Of a DNA stretch of 64,000 nucleotides, positions 17,299 through 25,889 are shown one piece after another. The notes under the pieces were generated by a model. The model searched no databases. It had not been told where the DNA came from and saw only the letters and a list, made by a program, of their open reading frames with translations. Position numbers and translations under genes: made by a program. The DNA is from Bacteroidales bacterium (GTDB lineage Bacteria; Bacteroidota; Bacteroidia; Bacteroidales; WCHB1-69). Positions within the stretch are counted from its first letter, which is position 1. Every line of letters starts with the position of its first letter. The stretch lies in NCBI GenBank assembly GCA_017535665.1, contig JAFXTS010000003.1:1-64000 (forward strand), given 5' to 3'.

Positions 17299-18492
17299 AT
17301 GAAAAGGTATATTCTTTTAACCCTGCTCATGGTAAGTGTTGTGACTGGGCTGCAGGCGCAGACCTTCAAGGCCTATTGCCCGACCAAGCAGGAAATCGAG
17401 TGTAAAATACTTAAAGACGGTAAATCTGTTGAGATTGTGAAATTTACAGGCAGGGACTTTTTAGGGAATCTTTCCGTCCCCTCAGTCGTTGTTTTTGAGG
17501 GAAAAACATACAAGGTCACTGCTATTGGGAAGAAAGCCCTTTTCAGCGCTGGTGGTTCTCTGCACGCTATCTACATTCCCCAATCAATCACTGCTATTGG
17601 CAAGTACGCATTTTATAACTTGGACAGCCTGGTTTCTATCCGCGTTGACAAGGGAAATCGCGTGTATGACAGCCGCGAAAACTGTAATGCGATCATTAAG
17701 TCTAAAACCAATGAATTGGTATTGGGATGTCAAGGAACTGTCATCCCCAGCACCGTTACTTCTATCGGAGAGTCTGCATTTGCTTCCTGTAGTCATCTGA
17801 CCGATATCTTCATTCCTAACTCTGTAAAATCCATTGGGGCCGGAGCATTCTTTGGTTGCCCCAGCCTGACCGCTATTTCCATTCCCAACTCGGTCAAACG
17901 CATTGGGGATGTTGCCTTCTACTATTGTTACAGTCTGGCCTCGGTCAGCCTATCCAGATCTGTCAAATCCATTGGAAGGGATGTATTTCATTTTTGCGAC
18001 AGTTTGGCATGCATCCATGTGGATCCGAACAATCCTGTATATGATAGCCGTGACAGTTGTAATGCCATCATTTTGTCAAAAACCAATAAATTGATTGTGG
18101 GATGTCAAAACACCATCATCCCCAATACTGTTAAGTCCATCGGCAATGGGGCTTTTTATCATTGCATAGGCTTGGACTCCATCAGCATTCCGAACTCGGT
18201 TACCTCCATTGGGGATTGGGCTTTTTATCATTGTGTAGGGCTGACTTCCATTAACATTCCGAATTCGGTTACCTCCATCGGGTATTGTGCTTTTTATCAT
18301 TGTGTGAATTTGACCTCCATCAACATTCCGAATTCTGTTACATCTATAGGAAATGACGCATTTCATTTGTGCAATAGGTTGACATCCATTAACATTGCTG
18401 AAGACCATCCTATTTTTAAAATACAGGAAGATGGGGAGACCATACGGATTATTGACAAGCGAACAGGGAGTATCGTGGCGATAATACCGTGA
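17299..18492 (+). CDS. Secreted BspA-like leucine-rich repeat protein
   Basis: The 397-residue protein has a signal peptide (MKRYILLTLLMVSVVTGLQA) and about nine LRR_5 (BspA/TpLRR) repeats of 23 residues with the pattern SIPNSVTSIGxxAFYxCxxLTSI. A longer module with VYDSRENCNAIIKSKTNELVLGCQ occurs twice (second copy VYDSRDSCNAIILSKTNKLIVGC). The protein ends IAEDHPIFKIQEDGETIRIIDKRTGSIVAIIP without a recognisable sorting domain. BspA-like proteins bind host proteins or other cells; the partner is not known here. No promoter was identified in the 240 bp upstream, which hold only an AT-rich stretch. Confidence 0.85.
   Translation: MKRYILLTLLMVSVVTGLQAQTFKAYCPTKQEIECKILKDGKSVEIVKFTGRDFLGNLSVPSVVVFEGKTYKVTAIGKKALFSAGGSLHAIYIPQSITAIGKYAFYNLDSLVSIRVDKGNRVYDSRENCNAIIKSKTNELVLGCQGTVIPSTVTSIGESAFASCSHLTDIFIPNSVKSIGAGAFFGCPSLTAISIPNSVKRIGDVAFYYCYSLASVSLSRSVKSIGRDVFHFCDSLACIHVDPNNPVYDSRDSCNAIILSKTNKLIVGCQNTIIPNTVKSIGNGAFYHCIGLDSISIPNSVTSIGDWAFYHCVGLTSINIPNSVTSIGYCAFYHCVNLTSINIPNSVTSIGNDAFHLCNRLTSINIAEDHPIFKIQEDGETIRIIDKRTGSIVAIIP
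18163..18378 (+). repeat. Three tandem 69-bp units in the leucine-rich gene
   Basis: Three consecutive 23-codon units are nearly identical at DNA level (ATTCCGAACTCGGTTACCTC recurs with one or two changes), unlike the diverged repeats before them. This indicates recent unit duplication. Confidence 0.7.
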
Positions 18493-18686
18493 GAGTTGGC
18501 ATTGGAGAAGGGGTGGAGGAGTAGGGATAGTCAGATTTGATAAGTTTCCGAAAGCCTTTGCAACTATGTGACGGCTTTTTTGTAATTTTGCGCCTCGAAA
18601 AGTTCAAAAAATGCGAATTTGCACAATTTTTTAGACAAAAATTGTTGCAATAATATGATATACAAAACGTACCATTCTACAGGTTC

Positions 18687-18720
18687 TTATGACCTGATAT
18701 TTCGAGTATGTTAAAACTAA
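18687..18720 (+). repeat. 34-bp direct repeat, copy 1
   Basis: Starts TTATGACCTGATATTTCGAG and ends TTAAAACTAA. It matches 19644-19677 with one mismatch (T/C). Confidence 0.9.
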
Positions 18721-18750
18721 AATTATTGAAATAATTTAACAATTAACGAA

Positions 18751-19422
18751 ATGAAATTATTCAAAATATCAACTGTTATATTACTGGTTTCATTTTCTTT
18801 TTTGAACTTGACCAAAGGGCAAATTCCCAGCCGTGAGTCTTACTATTACTATCATGATAGCGCAACCACGTACCTGTGGCAGAGAGACAGCATTGTGTGT
18901 CATTCCGGATATTATTTCAGCTATAAAAATGTAATTATACGTCTACCTGAATATTATTACGACGATAGAAGACACATTATTGTTCAGAGCAATCCTGGTG
19001 ATACCATTGACATGTATGATGGCAAACCTGTACTTATTACTGATTCTATCAAGCAACCGTATGAGATTGTCAACATTAGAAAAAAACCTTTACGAAACTG
19101 CCCACAATGGCAAAAGAAAGGATTAGGAAGCAATTTCATTATGATAGACGTTGTTGATACTTTACACACTTCAAGGTTTACAATCTTGTCTTTCAAAGAT
19201 AGGCGAAATAAATCATCTACCACAGAAAAAATTAAAATCGGGAACACCTACGATATGATCTTATATGATGTGAGTTATCCGCCGAGAGTGATGGTAATGC
19301 AATTCTCGCCATGGGAATGGGCTGATGCGCCCTCCCTCAATTTGAGCTTTAATCGCCAATGCTGTAAGGTTTTCCCTCTAATGATATCACCGAATATCGA
19401 TGGTCTCTATTATGTCCCATAG
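18751..19422 (+). CDS. Secreted protein of unknown function
   Basis: The 223-residue protein has a signal peptide (MKLFKISTVILLVSFSFLNLTKGQ) and no domain that I recognise. It is rich in Tyr in the first third (SYYYYHDSATTYLWQRD) and has two Cys close to the C-terminus region (FNRQCCKVFPL). The start ATG follows an AT-rich leader directly downstream of copy 1 of a 34-bp repeat. The next small gene overlaps the end closely. It could be a species-specific surface or periplasmic protein. Confidence 0.55.
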   Translation: MKLFKISTVILLVSFSFLNLTKGQIPSRESYYYYHDSATTYLWQRDSIVCHSGYYFSYKNVIIRLPEYYYDDRRHIIVQSNPGDTIDMYDGKPVLITDSIKQPYEIVNIRKKPLRNCPQWQKKGLGSNFIMIDVVDTLHTSRFTILSFKDRRNKSSTTEKIKIGNTYDMILYDVSYPPRVMVMQFSPWEWADAPSLNLSFNRQCCKVFPLMISPNIDGLYYVP

Positions 19423-19435
19423 TAGTAGAATAAAT

Positions 19436-19654
19436 ATGAAAGTAAAACTCTTCACTTTATCTTTTTTAATGTTTTTCATTCTGTCCGTAGGGATGAATGG
19501 TCAAGAACTTTGTGACGATTGTGCATTACAGATAGTTGAGGATTCCCAACATAACAACTGCTGTAATAAGTGTCTTGTAAATTATTATACCGCCCGATTG
19601 AAACAAGATATTACGCATGGCAATCTTTGGGCAGATGATGTTTTTATGACCTGA
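19436..19654 (+). CDS. Small secreted cysteine-rich protein, probably 3' truncated
   Basis: The 72-residue product starts at the ATG at 19436 (MKVKLFTLSFLMFFILSVGMNGQ, a clear signal peptide); an upstream in-frame ATG at 19400 would add residues before the signal. The mature part holds several Cys (ELCDDCALQI, NNCCNKCLVNYY). Its last codons and stop (TTT ATG ACC TGA) lie inside copy 2 of the 34-bp direct repeat, so the original gene was likely longer and was cut by the event that placed the repeat. Function is unknown. Confidence 0.5.
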   Translation: MKVKLFTLSFLMFFILSVGMNGQELCDDCALQIVEDSQHNNCCNKCLVNYYTARLKQDITHGNLWADDVFMT

Positions 19655-19677
19655 TATTTCGAGTACGTTAAAACTAA
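19644..19677 (+). repeat. 34-bp direct repeat, copy 2
   Basis: Matches 18687-18720 at 33 of 34 positions and overlaps the end of the small secreted gene. The two copies bracket about 920 bp with both small secreted genes. Confidence 0.9.
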
Positions 19678-19928
19678 TGATGGCTTAAAGTTTAATTATT
19701 TTGATTTTGGGCGACCGGGCACGCTTTCCGCTAAATCTTTTCTAACGAAAAGGATACCGCTGCAATCGTTGTCGCGAACACTAAGGTAACAAAAGCAATC
19801 AAGTTGTACTTTCTCCGAGTCGTGAGAAGAGAACGATGAGGGTTCGGCCAACCGCCGCCTTGCAAATGGAGGCGTTAAGAAATCGAAGTGAACGAGGGCA
19901 ATCGCAAAGAAAATGAACCAATCCCAAA
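19678..19928. other. Non-coding stretch with a dispersed repeat
   Basis: No supportable gene. Positions 19844-19885 are the reverse complement of 62469-62510 with two mismatches in 42. Confidence 0.6.
19844..19885 (+). repeat. Dispersed 42-bp repeat, copy A
   Basis: Contains CCGCCGCCTTGCAAATGGAG. The inverse copy lies at 62469-62510. Both copies are in non-coding DNA. Confidence 0.85.
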
Positions 19929-19958
19929 CAAAAAAACAGCGGCAATTTCTTGTCGCTG
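19929..19958 (-). terminator. Intrinsic terminator after tRNA-His
   Basis: On the minus strand the hairpin CAGCGACAA / TTGCCGCTG (one mismatch) is followed by TTTTTTTG, 12 bases after the tRNA end. Confidence 0.75.
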
Positions 19959-19969
19959 CTTTGCTTCTG

Positions 19970-20044
19970 GGCGGCAGGTCGGATTCGAACCGACGACCCA
20001 CGGAACCACAATCCGGTACTCTAACCAACTGAGCTACAACCGCC
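19970..20044 (-). tRNA. tRNA-His (anticodon GUG)
   Basis: On the minus strand the sequence folds with anticodon loop TTGTGGT (anticodon GUG), D arm GCTCAGTTGGTTAGAGT and T arm GTCGGTTCGAATCCGAC. The extra 5' G (G-1) faces C73, the identity element of histidine tRNAs. One U-U mismatch is present in the acceptor stem. CCA is not encoded. Confidence 0.95.
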
Positions 20045-20057
20045 ATGTTTGAGGGTG

Positions 20058-20065
20058 CAAAATTA
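20058..20065 (-). promoter_or_regulatory. -7 element for tRNA-His
   Basis: TAATTTTG on the minus strand, 14 bases upstream of the tRNA 5' end. Confidence 0.5.
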
Positions 20066-20235
20066 CAACTTTTTTCATCATCTTTTACAAATTCTTGAAA
20101 AAATTTTTTTATTATCAATTTATTGATAAACAAAAGATTGCAATTTCGGCAAAAATCTTCCTTCATGCGCATCACCCCATATTTGGGCAAACCGACGACA
20201 TTCTTTTCGCATCGCGTCTTTTTTTTGCTTTACCG

Positions 20236-20266
20236 TTGCTTCTTATTGATTTTTCTCGTAATTTTG
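20236..20266 (+). promoter_or_regulatory. Promoter of the head-GIN gene
   Basis: TTG at 20236-20238 and TAATTTTG at 20259-20266 with a 20-base spacer, 38 bases before the ATG. A perfect 8-bp inverted repeat (TTATCAAT/ATTGATAA, 20112-20129) lies further upstream between this gene and tRNA-His. Confidence 0.5.
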
Positions 20267-20303
20267 CAGCCGTATTTTTCGACAACATTAAAAATCTATA
20301 GTT

Positions 20304-21254
20304 ATGAAGAAATTTTTTGCATTTTTTGTCGCACTCTGCACTTTTGCAGCTGTCAGCGCAGCCGACATCCCCGGCAACCAGGACCTGAAACAGGACACCC
20401 GTATCGTCACCGAATTCCAACAGGTGGTCGTCACCGCCGACTTCAACATCAAACTCGACTACGCCATCTCCCCCAAGGTCATGGTAGAGGCCGAGTCGAA
20501 CCTGCTGCCCTACATCATCACTGAGGTGAAAGGCAAGACCCTCAACATTTATGTTGAAAAGAAGACCCGCCTCGCGCCCAACTACCCCATCACCATCACC
20601 CTCTCCACTTCCATGCTCAACAAGCTGCAGTTCAAGGGCGAAGGTAACATCACCGCCGACGGCATCCCGTCAGACAAAATGGACCTCTCGCTGGCTGGAA
20701 AAGGTCAGTGTAACATCACCAACCTGAAAACTGGTAGCCTCAAGATCGCTGCAACCGGCAATTTCGAGGTGAATATGAAGGATGTGGTTTGTAGTAGCGC
20801 TGTTAAAATTTCCATGTCTGACAACGTGACCGGCAACATCAACAACTTCACTGCCCCCAAAGTGGAAGTGGAAGCCAACTCGCTCGAAGGCTCCCGCTGG
20901 GGTAGTCTGCAAACCGACGCCCTCACCCTCAAGGTGAACAACGCTGGCAATATGGACTTCACCGGTTTCGCTGGCAAGGATGTCAATGTTACGATGACCA
21001 GCACGGGTGCTATCACCATGGCAGGCACCGCCCGCAATGTCAACATCACCGCCTCCAATGCCTCCAAGTTCGATGCTCTGAACCTCGCCGCTGAAAAGGC
21101 TAAGGTGGTCAACAATGGTACTGGCGACCTCGGCGTGGCCGCATCCTCCAGCCTCGATGTCACCATCACCTCATCCGGCAGCGTGATGTTCAAGGGCGAC
21201 CTCAAAATCAGCTACACCAGCAACGGTTCTGGCCAGCTCGTCAAGAAAAAATAA
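20304..21254 (+). CDS. Head-GIN (DUF2807) domain secreted protein
   Basis: The 316-residue protein has a signal peptide (MKKFFAFFVALCTFAAVSA) followed by the DUF2807 'putative auto-transporter adhesin, head GIN' domain. Its start reads FQQVVVTADFNIKLDYA and NIYVEKKTRL. The rest is a right-handed parallel beta-helix with recurring short strands ending in asparagine and glycine turns (GEGNITADG, GNFEVNMKD, NAGNMDFTG, STGAITMAG). It ends VMFKGDLKISYTSNGSGQLVKKK. Such proteins are exported to the envelope in Bacteroidota; the exact role is not known. A good terminator follows. Confidence 0.85.
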   Translation: MKKFFAFFVALCTFAAVSAADIPGNQDLKQDTRIVTEFQQVVVTADFNIKLDYAISPKVMVEAESNLLPYIITEVKGKTLNIYVEKKTRLAPNYPITITLSTSMLNKLQFKGEGNITADGIPSDKMDLSLAGKGQCNITNLKTGSLKIAATGNFEVNMKDVVCSSAVKISMSDNVTGNINNFTAPKVEVEANSLEGSRWGSLQTDALTLKVNNAGNMDFTGFAGKDVNVTMTSTGAITMAGTARNVNITASNASKFDALNLAAEKAKVVNNGTGDLGVAASSSLDVTITSSGSVMFKGDLKISYTSNGSGQLVKKK

Positions 21255-21275
21255 GCGTTTCCGCTTCTCTACTAT

Positions 21276-21300
21276 AGCACGGTTTCGGCCGTGCTTTTTT
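21276..21300 (+). terminator. Intrinsic terminator after the head-GIN gene
   Basis: AGCACGG - TTTCGG - CCGTGCT hairpin followed by TTTTT. Confidence 0.85.
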
Positions 21301-21337
21301 ATTTGATATTACTTGTAAAATATTGATTTTCAAAATA

Positions 21338-21994
21338 ATGAATTGTAGAAGAATTCTGTCGACCATCTGCCTCTTCTTTGTCTTAGGCATGGCCTTTGCG
21401 CAGCATCCAGCTGTGCAGACCGGCGACCTGCTGTTTGTGGGCATCCCGTCCGACTATACCATCCACGACGACACCACCATGACCGGCGCCATCGCTGCCG
21501 CCACGGGCTCCGGCGACACCGAATATATCCATGTCGCTATCCTTGAGGTGGATGCGGTGGGCGGCCTGTGGATTATCGATGCCACCCTCAAGCACGGCGT
21601 GGCCCGCTATCCCATCGACACTTTCCTTACCGACTTCACGCTGAAGGATGGCTCCCAGCCGCTGCTGCGCATCATGCGCCTCAACGACAATCGCCATGCT
21701 GCTGAGTATGTGGAGAATGCCAAGCGTTTTTGCGGACTTGTGTATAACATGGCCTTCGTTCCCGACCCTAAAGCCAAGTACTGCAGCGAGTTGGTGCGCG
21801 ACTCCTACATCGAGAACGGCGACTATATCTTCACAGCTTCCCCCATGAATTTCAAAGGTCCAGACGGCACTTTCCCGCTGTATTGGGTGCAGCTGTTCGA
21901 ACTGATTGGGCAGCCCATCCCGCAAGGGGTGTTAGGCACCAATCCCAACGACATGATCAAGGAGAAGTGCATCCACTTTGTGGGTGACATGTAG
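21338..21994 (+). CDS. YiiX-like permuted NlpC/P60 papain-fold hydrolase, secreted
   Basis: The start is the ATG at 21338; the frame opens earlier only with a TTG. The 218-residue product has a signal peptide (MNCRRILSTICLFFVLGMAFA). The motifs of the YiiX/YaeF group are present: TGDLLFVG near the start, EYIHVAILE (His of the catalytic pair) and PKAKYCSELVRDSY (the Cys nucleophile). Members cleave amide or ester bonds in cell-wall or lipid substrates; the substrate is not known here. The stop is 3 bp from the stop of the converging hydE. Confidence 0.8.
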   Translation: MNCRRILSTICLFFVLGMAFAQHPAVQTGDLLFVGIPSDYTIHDDTTMTGAIAAATGSGDTEYIHVAILEVDAVGGLWIIDATLKHGVARYPIDTFLTDFTLKDGSQPLLRIMRLNDNRHAAEYVENAKRFCGLVYNMAFVPDPKAKYCSELVRDSYIENGDYIFTASPMNFKGPDGTFPLYWVQLFELIGQPIPQGVLGTNPNDMIKEKCIHFVGDM

Positions 21995-21997
21995 AAA

Positions 21998-23083
21998 TTA
22001 TTGCTGTTTTTTCTTGGTGAAGGCCGGAGAGTCGCCCCACGCATTATACTGTATTTCGTGCCCGATCGACTCCATCCGTTTGTCTAAGCAGAAGCGGCAC
22101 TGTTCGGGCTTGTCGCCCACGCACGCCTTGTCGGGGTAAATCAGGTAATCCTCGCGGAACTCGTTGGGGGTGAGGTTGGGCATGATGACGTTGGCACCGG
22201 CAAGGATGGCCTTTTCGCGCCCCATCAGGTCAACGGTCTGGTTGGCAGTGGCCGCCACCATATTGATATCGGGCATCATCAGTCGCAGGATGGCAATCAT
22301 CTTGAGGGTGAGGTTCATGCGTTCTTCTGCGGAAGGAATCTGGTCGGCGTATGCGTACAGCGGCGTGTCGGGATGAGGGATGAACGGTCCCATGCCAACC
22401 ATGGCCACAGCTTTGCGAAGGAAGAAAAGGAGGTCGTCGGCGAGGTCGTCGAGAGTTTGGAAGGGGAGGCCCACCATCACGCCCGTACCAGTCTGGTAGC
22501 CGATTTTCAACAGGGAGTCGATGCAGCCGAGCCGCTGGTGGAAATCATGCCGCTCGTCGCGTGGGTGGATGCGGTAGTAGAGCTCCTCGTTGGAGGCCTC
22601 AATACGGAGCAGGTAGCGGTGTGCGCCGGCCTCAAACCACTCGCGGTACACCTCCTCGCTCTGTTCGCCGAGCGAGAGCGTGATGCCGAGCGATCCGCCG
22701 TCGATCTCTTTGATTTGCCGCACGAGGCGGGTGATGCGGTCGGTGAAGGCCTTGTCGCTGCGCTCGCCGCTCTGTATGGCCACCGAGCCGTAGCCGAGCT
22801 GGTGCGCCAGTCGGGCACACGACAACACCTCCTCATCGGTCAGCTCGTAGCGCTCCACCTTGTGGTTGTTGCTGCGGATGCCGCAGTAGAGGCACGACTT
22901 GCGGCAGATGTTGCTCAGCTCGATGAGGCCGCGCAAATGCACCTGATGCCCCACATGCTCCTTTTTCACCTCAAGCGCCCTTTTCAGAAGCAAGTCCATG
23001 TCATCGCCCTTGCAGGCAAGCAGGGCCACAAGTTTCTCTTTTTCGAAATGTTGCTGGGTGAGGAGGGAGGATATGTTCTTCAT
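21998..23083 (-). CDS. hydE: [FeFe]-hydrogenase maturase HydE (radical SAM)
   Basis: The 361-residue protein has the radical SAM motif CRKSCLYC (C60, C64, C67), then GIRSNNHKVERY, IQSGERSD, and SLGITLSLGEQSEEVYREWFEAGAHRYLLRIE, all of which are typical of HydE. A second cysteine set near the C-terminus (ACVGDKPEQCRFC) matches the accessory cluster seen in many HydE proteins. HydE works with HydF and HydG to assemble the two-iron subcluster of [FeFe]-hydrogenase. Neither partner nor a hydrogenase is in this window. A -7 element (TATTTTTG, minus strand, 23152-23159) lies about 70 bp upstream. Confidence 0.92.
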   Translation of the reverse strand: MKNISSLLTQQHFEKEKLVALLACKGDDMDLLLKRALEVKKEHVGHQVHLRGLIELSNICRKSCLYCGIRSNNHKVERYELTDEEVLSCARLAHQLGYGSVAIQSGERSDKAFTDRITRLVRQIKEIDGGSLGITLSLGEQSEEVYREWFEAGAHRYLLRIEASNEELYYRIHPRDERHDFHQRLGCIDSLLKIGYQTGTGVMVGLPFQTLDDLADDLLFFLRKAVAMVGMGPFIPHPDTPLYAYADQIPSAEERMNLTLKMIAILRLMMPDINMVAATANQTVDLMGREKAILAGANVIMPNLTPNEFREDYLIYPDKACVGDKPEQCRFCLDKRMESIGHEIQYNAWGDSPAFTKKKQQ

Positions 23084-23183
23084 TGTTTTAATCTAAATTA
23101 TTGTTTTATAATGATTTATGAAAATATTGACAGCTGTCATTTTTCTTTCGGCAAAAATATTATAAAATTCTCAATCTTGAGAT

Positions 23184-23212
23184 TTGTGGTTTGATTTTTA
23201 GTTGTAATTTTG
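23184..23212 (+). promoter_or_regulatory. Promoter of mnmA
   Basis: TTG at 23184-23186 and TAATTTTG at 23205-23212, spacer 18, 17 bases before the ATG at 23229. Confidence 0.6.
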
Positions 23213-23228
23213 CTGGAAATTTTTGGGG

Positions 23229-24314
23229 ATGAAGAAAAAGAAAATCTTGATGGCGATGAGCGGCGGTATCGACAGTACCGTGTCGGCGCTTTTGTTGCTG
23301 GAACAGGGTTATGAGCTGGTGGGCGGCACCTTCCGCACGTTCGACAGCATTAAGGAGAGTTGTATCGCCAAAGAGCGCGGCTGCTGCAGCATCGACTCCA
23401 TCATGGAGGCGCGCCATCTGGCTGAGCAGCTGGGTTTTGAGCATCATATTTTGGATTTTCGTGAGGCTTTTAAGGAGCATGTCATTGGCGATTTTATCCA
23501 TGAATATATGAACGGGCGCACGCCCAACCCGTGTGTGTTGTGCAACTCTTCCATCAAGTGGGGACTGTTGTTGGACAAAGCTGATGAGTTAGGCTGCGAT
23601 GGCATTGCCACGGGGCATTATGCGCGGGTGGTGCAGCGCGATGGCCATTATTACCTGGGCACTGCCGCCGACACCATGAAAGATCAGACCTATTTCTTAT
23701 GGCGGCTTACCGAGGCGAATTTGTCCCGCACCATCTTCCCATTAGGGAATCTCACCAAGCCGGAGGTGCGAAAGATAGCCTTCGACCATGGCTTTAAGAA
23801 ACTTTCGCAAAAAACTGAAAGTCAGGAAATTTGTTTTATACCAGACAATGACTATCGTAGATTTTTGTCGGAGAATGTGCCCGATTTTAGTGAGATAGTC
23901 CACCCCGGTGACTTCTTGGATAGGGAAGGCCACACGGTAGGCCGGCACGATGGTTTCCCGTTCTACACCATCGGGCAGCGCAAGGGGTTGCGGGTGGCTT
24001 TTGGAACGCCGAAGTATGTGACCGCCATTTCGGCGAAGGACAACACGGTGACGTTAGGCGACCGCGACGACCTGCTGACCACCACTTTGCGTGCGGAGGG
24101 TTGCAGTTTCACCGATGCTGAAAGGTTGCGCGAGCATCCGCAGGTGCAGGCGCGAATCCGCTACCGGAGTGCGGCGGCGGAGGCTACCGTGAGCCTTGAC
24201 GGCGACAGTCTGGAACTCCGTTTTGATGAGCCTGTGTGGGGAGTTACTCCCGGACAGTCGCTGGTGCTCTATCAGGACGGTCTGGTGGTGGGCGGTGGCC
24301 TGATAGTAGGTTGA
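23229..24314 (+). CDS. mnmA: tRNA 2-thiouridine synthase MnmA
   Basis: The start is the ATG at 23229, because the promoter -7 element ends at 23212 and the earlier opening codon is a TTG. The 361-residue protein has the PP-loop SGGIDST near residue 10, the active cysteine of NPCVLCN and the second of EICFIPD, and the tRNA-binding GTGHYA-like ATGHYARVV and GQRKGL motifs. It adds sulfur to U34 of tRNA Lys, Glu and Gln. The gene is alone, divergent from hydE. Confidence 0.95.
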   Translation: MKKKKILMAMSGGIDSTVSALLLLEQGYELVGGTFRTFDSIKESCIAKERGCCSIDSIMEARHLAEQLGFEHHILDFREAFKEHVIGDFIHEYMNGRTPNPCVLCNSSIKWGLLLDKADELGCDGIATGHYARVVQRDGHYYLGTAADTMKDQTYFLWRLTEANLSRTIFPLGNLTKPEVRKIAFDHGFKKLSQKTESQEICFIPDNDYRRFLSENVPDFSEIVHPGDFLDREGHTVGRHDGFPFYTIGQRKGLRVAFGTPKYVTAISAKDNTVTLGDRDDLLTTTLRAEGCSFTDAERLREHPQVQARIRYRSAAAEATVSLDGDSLELRFDEPVWGVTPGQSLVLYQDGLVVGGGLIVG

Positions 24315-24357
24315 TTTCCATAAGGTTTAACTTTTCTCCAAAAATAGGGGATAAAAT

Positions 24358-24388
24358 TTGTTTTCTATTTTAAAAAGTTGTATTTTTG
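24358..24388 (+). promoter_or_regulatory. Promoter of the histidine kinase operon
   Basis: TTG at 24358-24360 and TATTTTTG at 24381-24388 with a 20-base spacer. The ATG at 24411 lies 22 bases on, which supports it over an earlier in-frame codon at 24378. Confidence 0.6.
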
Positions 24389-24410
24389 CCCTCGCATTTC
24401 AACTTTTAAT

Positions 24411-25889
24411 ATGGGACGCAAACGATTGATATTCCTCATCTGGTGGATTCTGCTGCTGACTATTCTGGTGGGCGCGTTAGCCATCAGTTTTTATCGTTTG
24501 TATGTGCAGGCTGAAAAGGCCCAGAAAACGGCTTTCACGGGTGAGGTGCTGAAGGTGGGGCGAGAAATCGCCGAGAAGTTCAACGACAGAATCAATGAGG
24601 AATTCATGTCTGATACCGCCCTCGTATCTTTTTCAGAATCAGCTGATTCGCCCGATACCCATACTTTGCTGGTGATGAACGACGGGGTGCCAAGCGCCCT
24701 GCTCACCCAGACCGTTACCGAATACCAAGGCGACCTGATCGTTCTGAAGCAGGATACCAGCTATTTCCATAGTGATGATAGTGCCAAAATTGTCGTTTTG
24801 GATACAGTGGCCACTGGGCATTCCCTCTATACTGACTCCATAATCAACCGTATTGATAACCGCGATTTTACCGACATCGTGAGGAAAACGCTTCATGAGT
24901 ACGGGATGGACATCGCCTTCGAGTATGGCATTTTCAATTTCCCCAAAGACCACTTCGTTATTCGAAGCAAGTCGATGGACAAGAACATTGTGGACAAGGC
25001 CTATATTTTTGCTTTACAGACCAATAACACAGAGGTTTACACGCATTATCTTATCCTGAACTTCCCATCAGAGCGTGCCTTCTTCCTCAAAAAGATGTTC
25101 CCCATTGTGCTGCCCATCGCTGGTATTGTGGTGCTGCTCAGCCTATTGATGATCATTATGATTATCACTTTAACGCAGCAGAAGCGCAATCAGGAGGTGA
25201 AGAACGACTTCATCAACAACATGACGCATGAGTTCAAGACGCCGATCTCAACCATTTCGCTCGCTTGCGAAGCCATGGAAGATGATTCCATCCAGACCGA
25301 TGCGGCAACCCGTAAGGCGTATGTTTCGATGATTCGGGCTGAAAATGAGCGACTTCAGAAGATGGTGACCAATATCCTGCAGTTGGCGCAACTCAAGAAG
25401 GGACAGCTCAAAATCAATGCTGAGGATGTAAATGTTCATGGGGTGTTGAACGCCATTGTGAGGAATTTCTCCTTGCAAGTCAGCAATTTGGGCGGCCAGT
25501 TCATTGCCCATTATAATGCGGAGATGCCCATTGTGGTGGCCGACAAGTCGCATATTGAAAGCATTTTTATTAATCTGATAGAGAACGCCCTCAAATACAG
25601 CGACAAAAAGCCGGTCATTGAAATTTCCTCTTGGTGTGAACGAGGGATGTTGGCGGTTGCCATATCCGACAATGGTATCGGCATTCCCAAGAAAAATATC
25701 AAGCACATTTTTGATGAATTTTATCGCGTCACCAAGGGAAATGTACACGACAACAAAGGCTATGGGCTCGGACTCAACTATGTGAGGAAGATTGTGGAAC
25801 TTCATGGTGGTGAGGTAAAAGTAAAGAGCGTAGTAGGCGAGGGCTCCACATTCACCGTATATATTCCTATTAAGAACAATAAAAAATGA
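24411..25889 (+). CDS. rprX: Sensor histidine kinase, RprX-like
   Basis: The 492-residue protein has an N-terminal membrane segment (LIFLIWWILLLTILVGALAISFY), a periplasmic domain of about 200 residues, a second segment (VLPIAGIVVLLSLLMIIMIITL) and the kinase core. The H-box NNMTHEFKTPIS has the phospho-acceptor H273. The N box (NLIENALKYS), G1 (DNGIGIPKKN) and G2 (GYGLGLNYV) follow. It overlaps the response regulator by 4 bp (ATGA), which marks one operon. The pair matches the RprX/RprY system of Bacteroides, which has been tied to sodium and envelope-related regulation; the signal here is not known. Confidence 0.88.
   Translation: MGRKRLIFLIWWILLLTILVGALAISFYRLYVQAEKAQKTAFTGEVLKVGREIAEKFNDRINEEFMSDTALVSFSESADSPDTHTLLVMNDGVPSALLTQTVTEYQGDLIVLKQDTSYFHSDDSAKIVVLDTVATGHSLYTDSIINRIDNRDFTDIVRKTLHEYGMDIAFEYGIFNFPKDHFVIRSKSMDKNIVDKAYIFALQTNNTEVYTHYLILNFPSERAFFLKKMFPIVLPIAGIVVLLSLLMIIMIITLTQQKRNQEVKNDFINNMTHEFKTPISTISLACEAMEDDSIQTDAATRKAYVSMIRAENERLQKMVTNILQLAQLKKGQLKINAEDVNVHGVLNAIVRNFSLQVSNLGGQFIAHYNAEMPIVVADKSHIESIFINLIENALKYSDKKPVIEISSWCERGMLAVAISDNGIGIPKKNIKHIFDEFYRVTKGNVHDNKGYGLGLNYVRKIVELHGGEVKVKSVVGEGSTFTVYIPIKNNKK

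Noticed and set aside
19696..20190. 164-codon minus-strand frame
   Set aside because: It runs straight through tRNA-His and its terminator.
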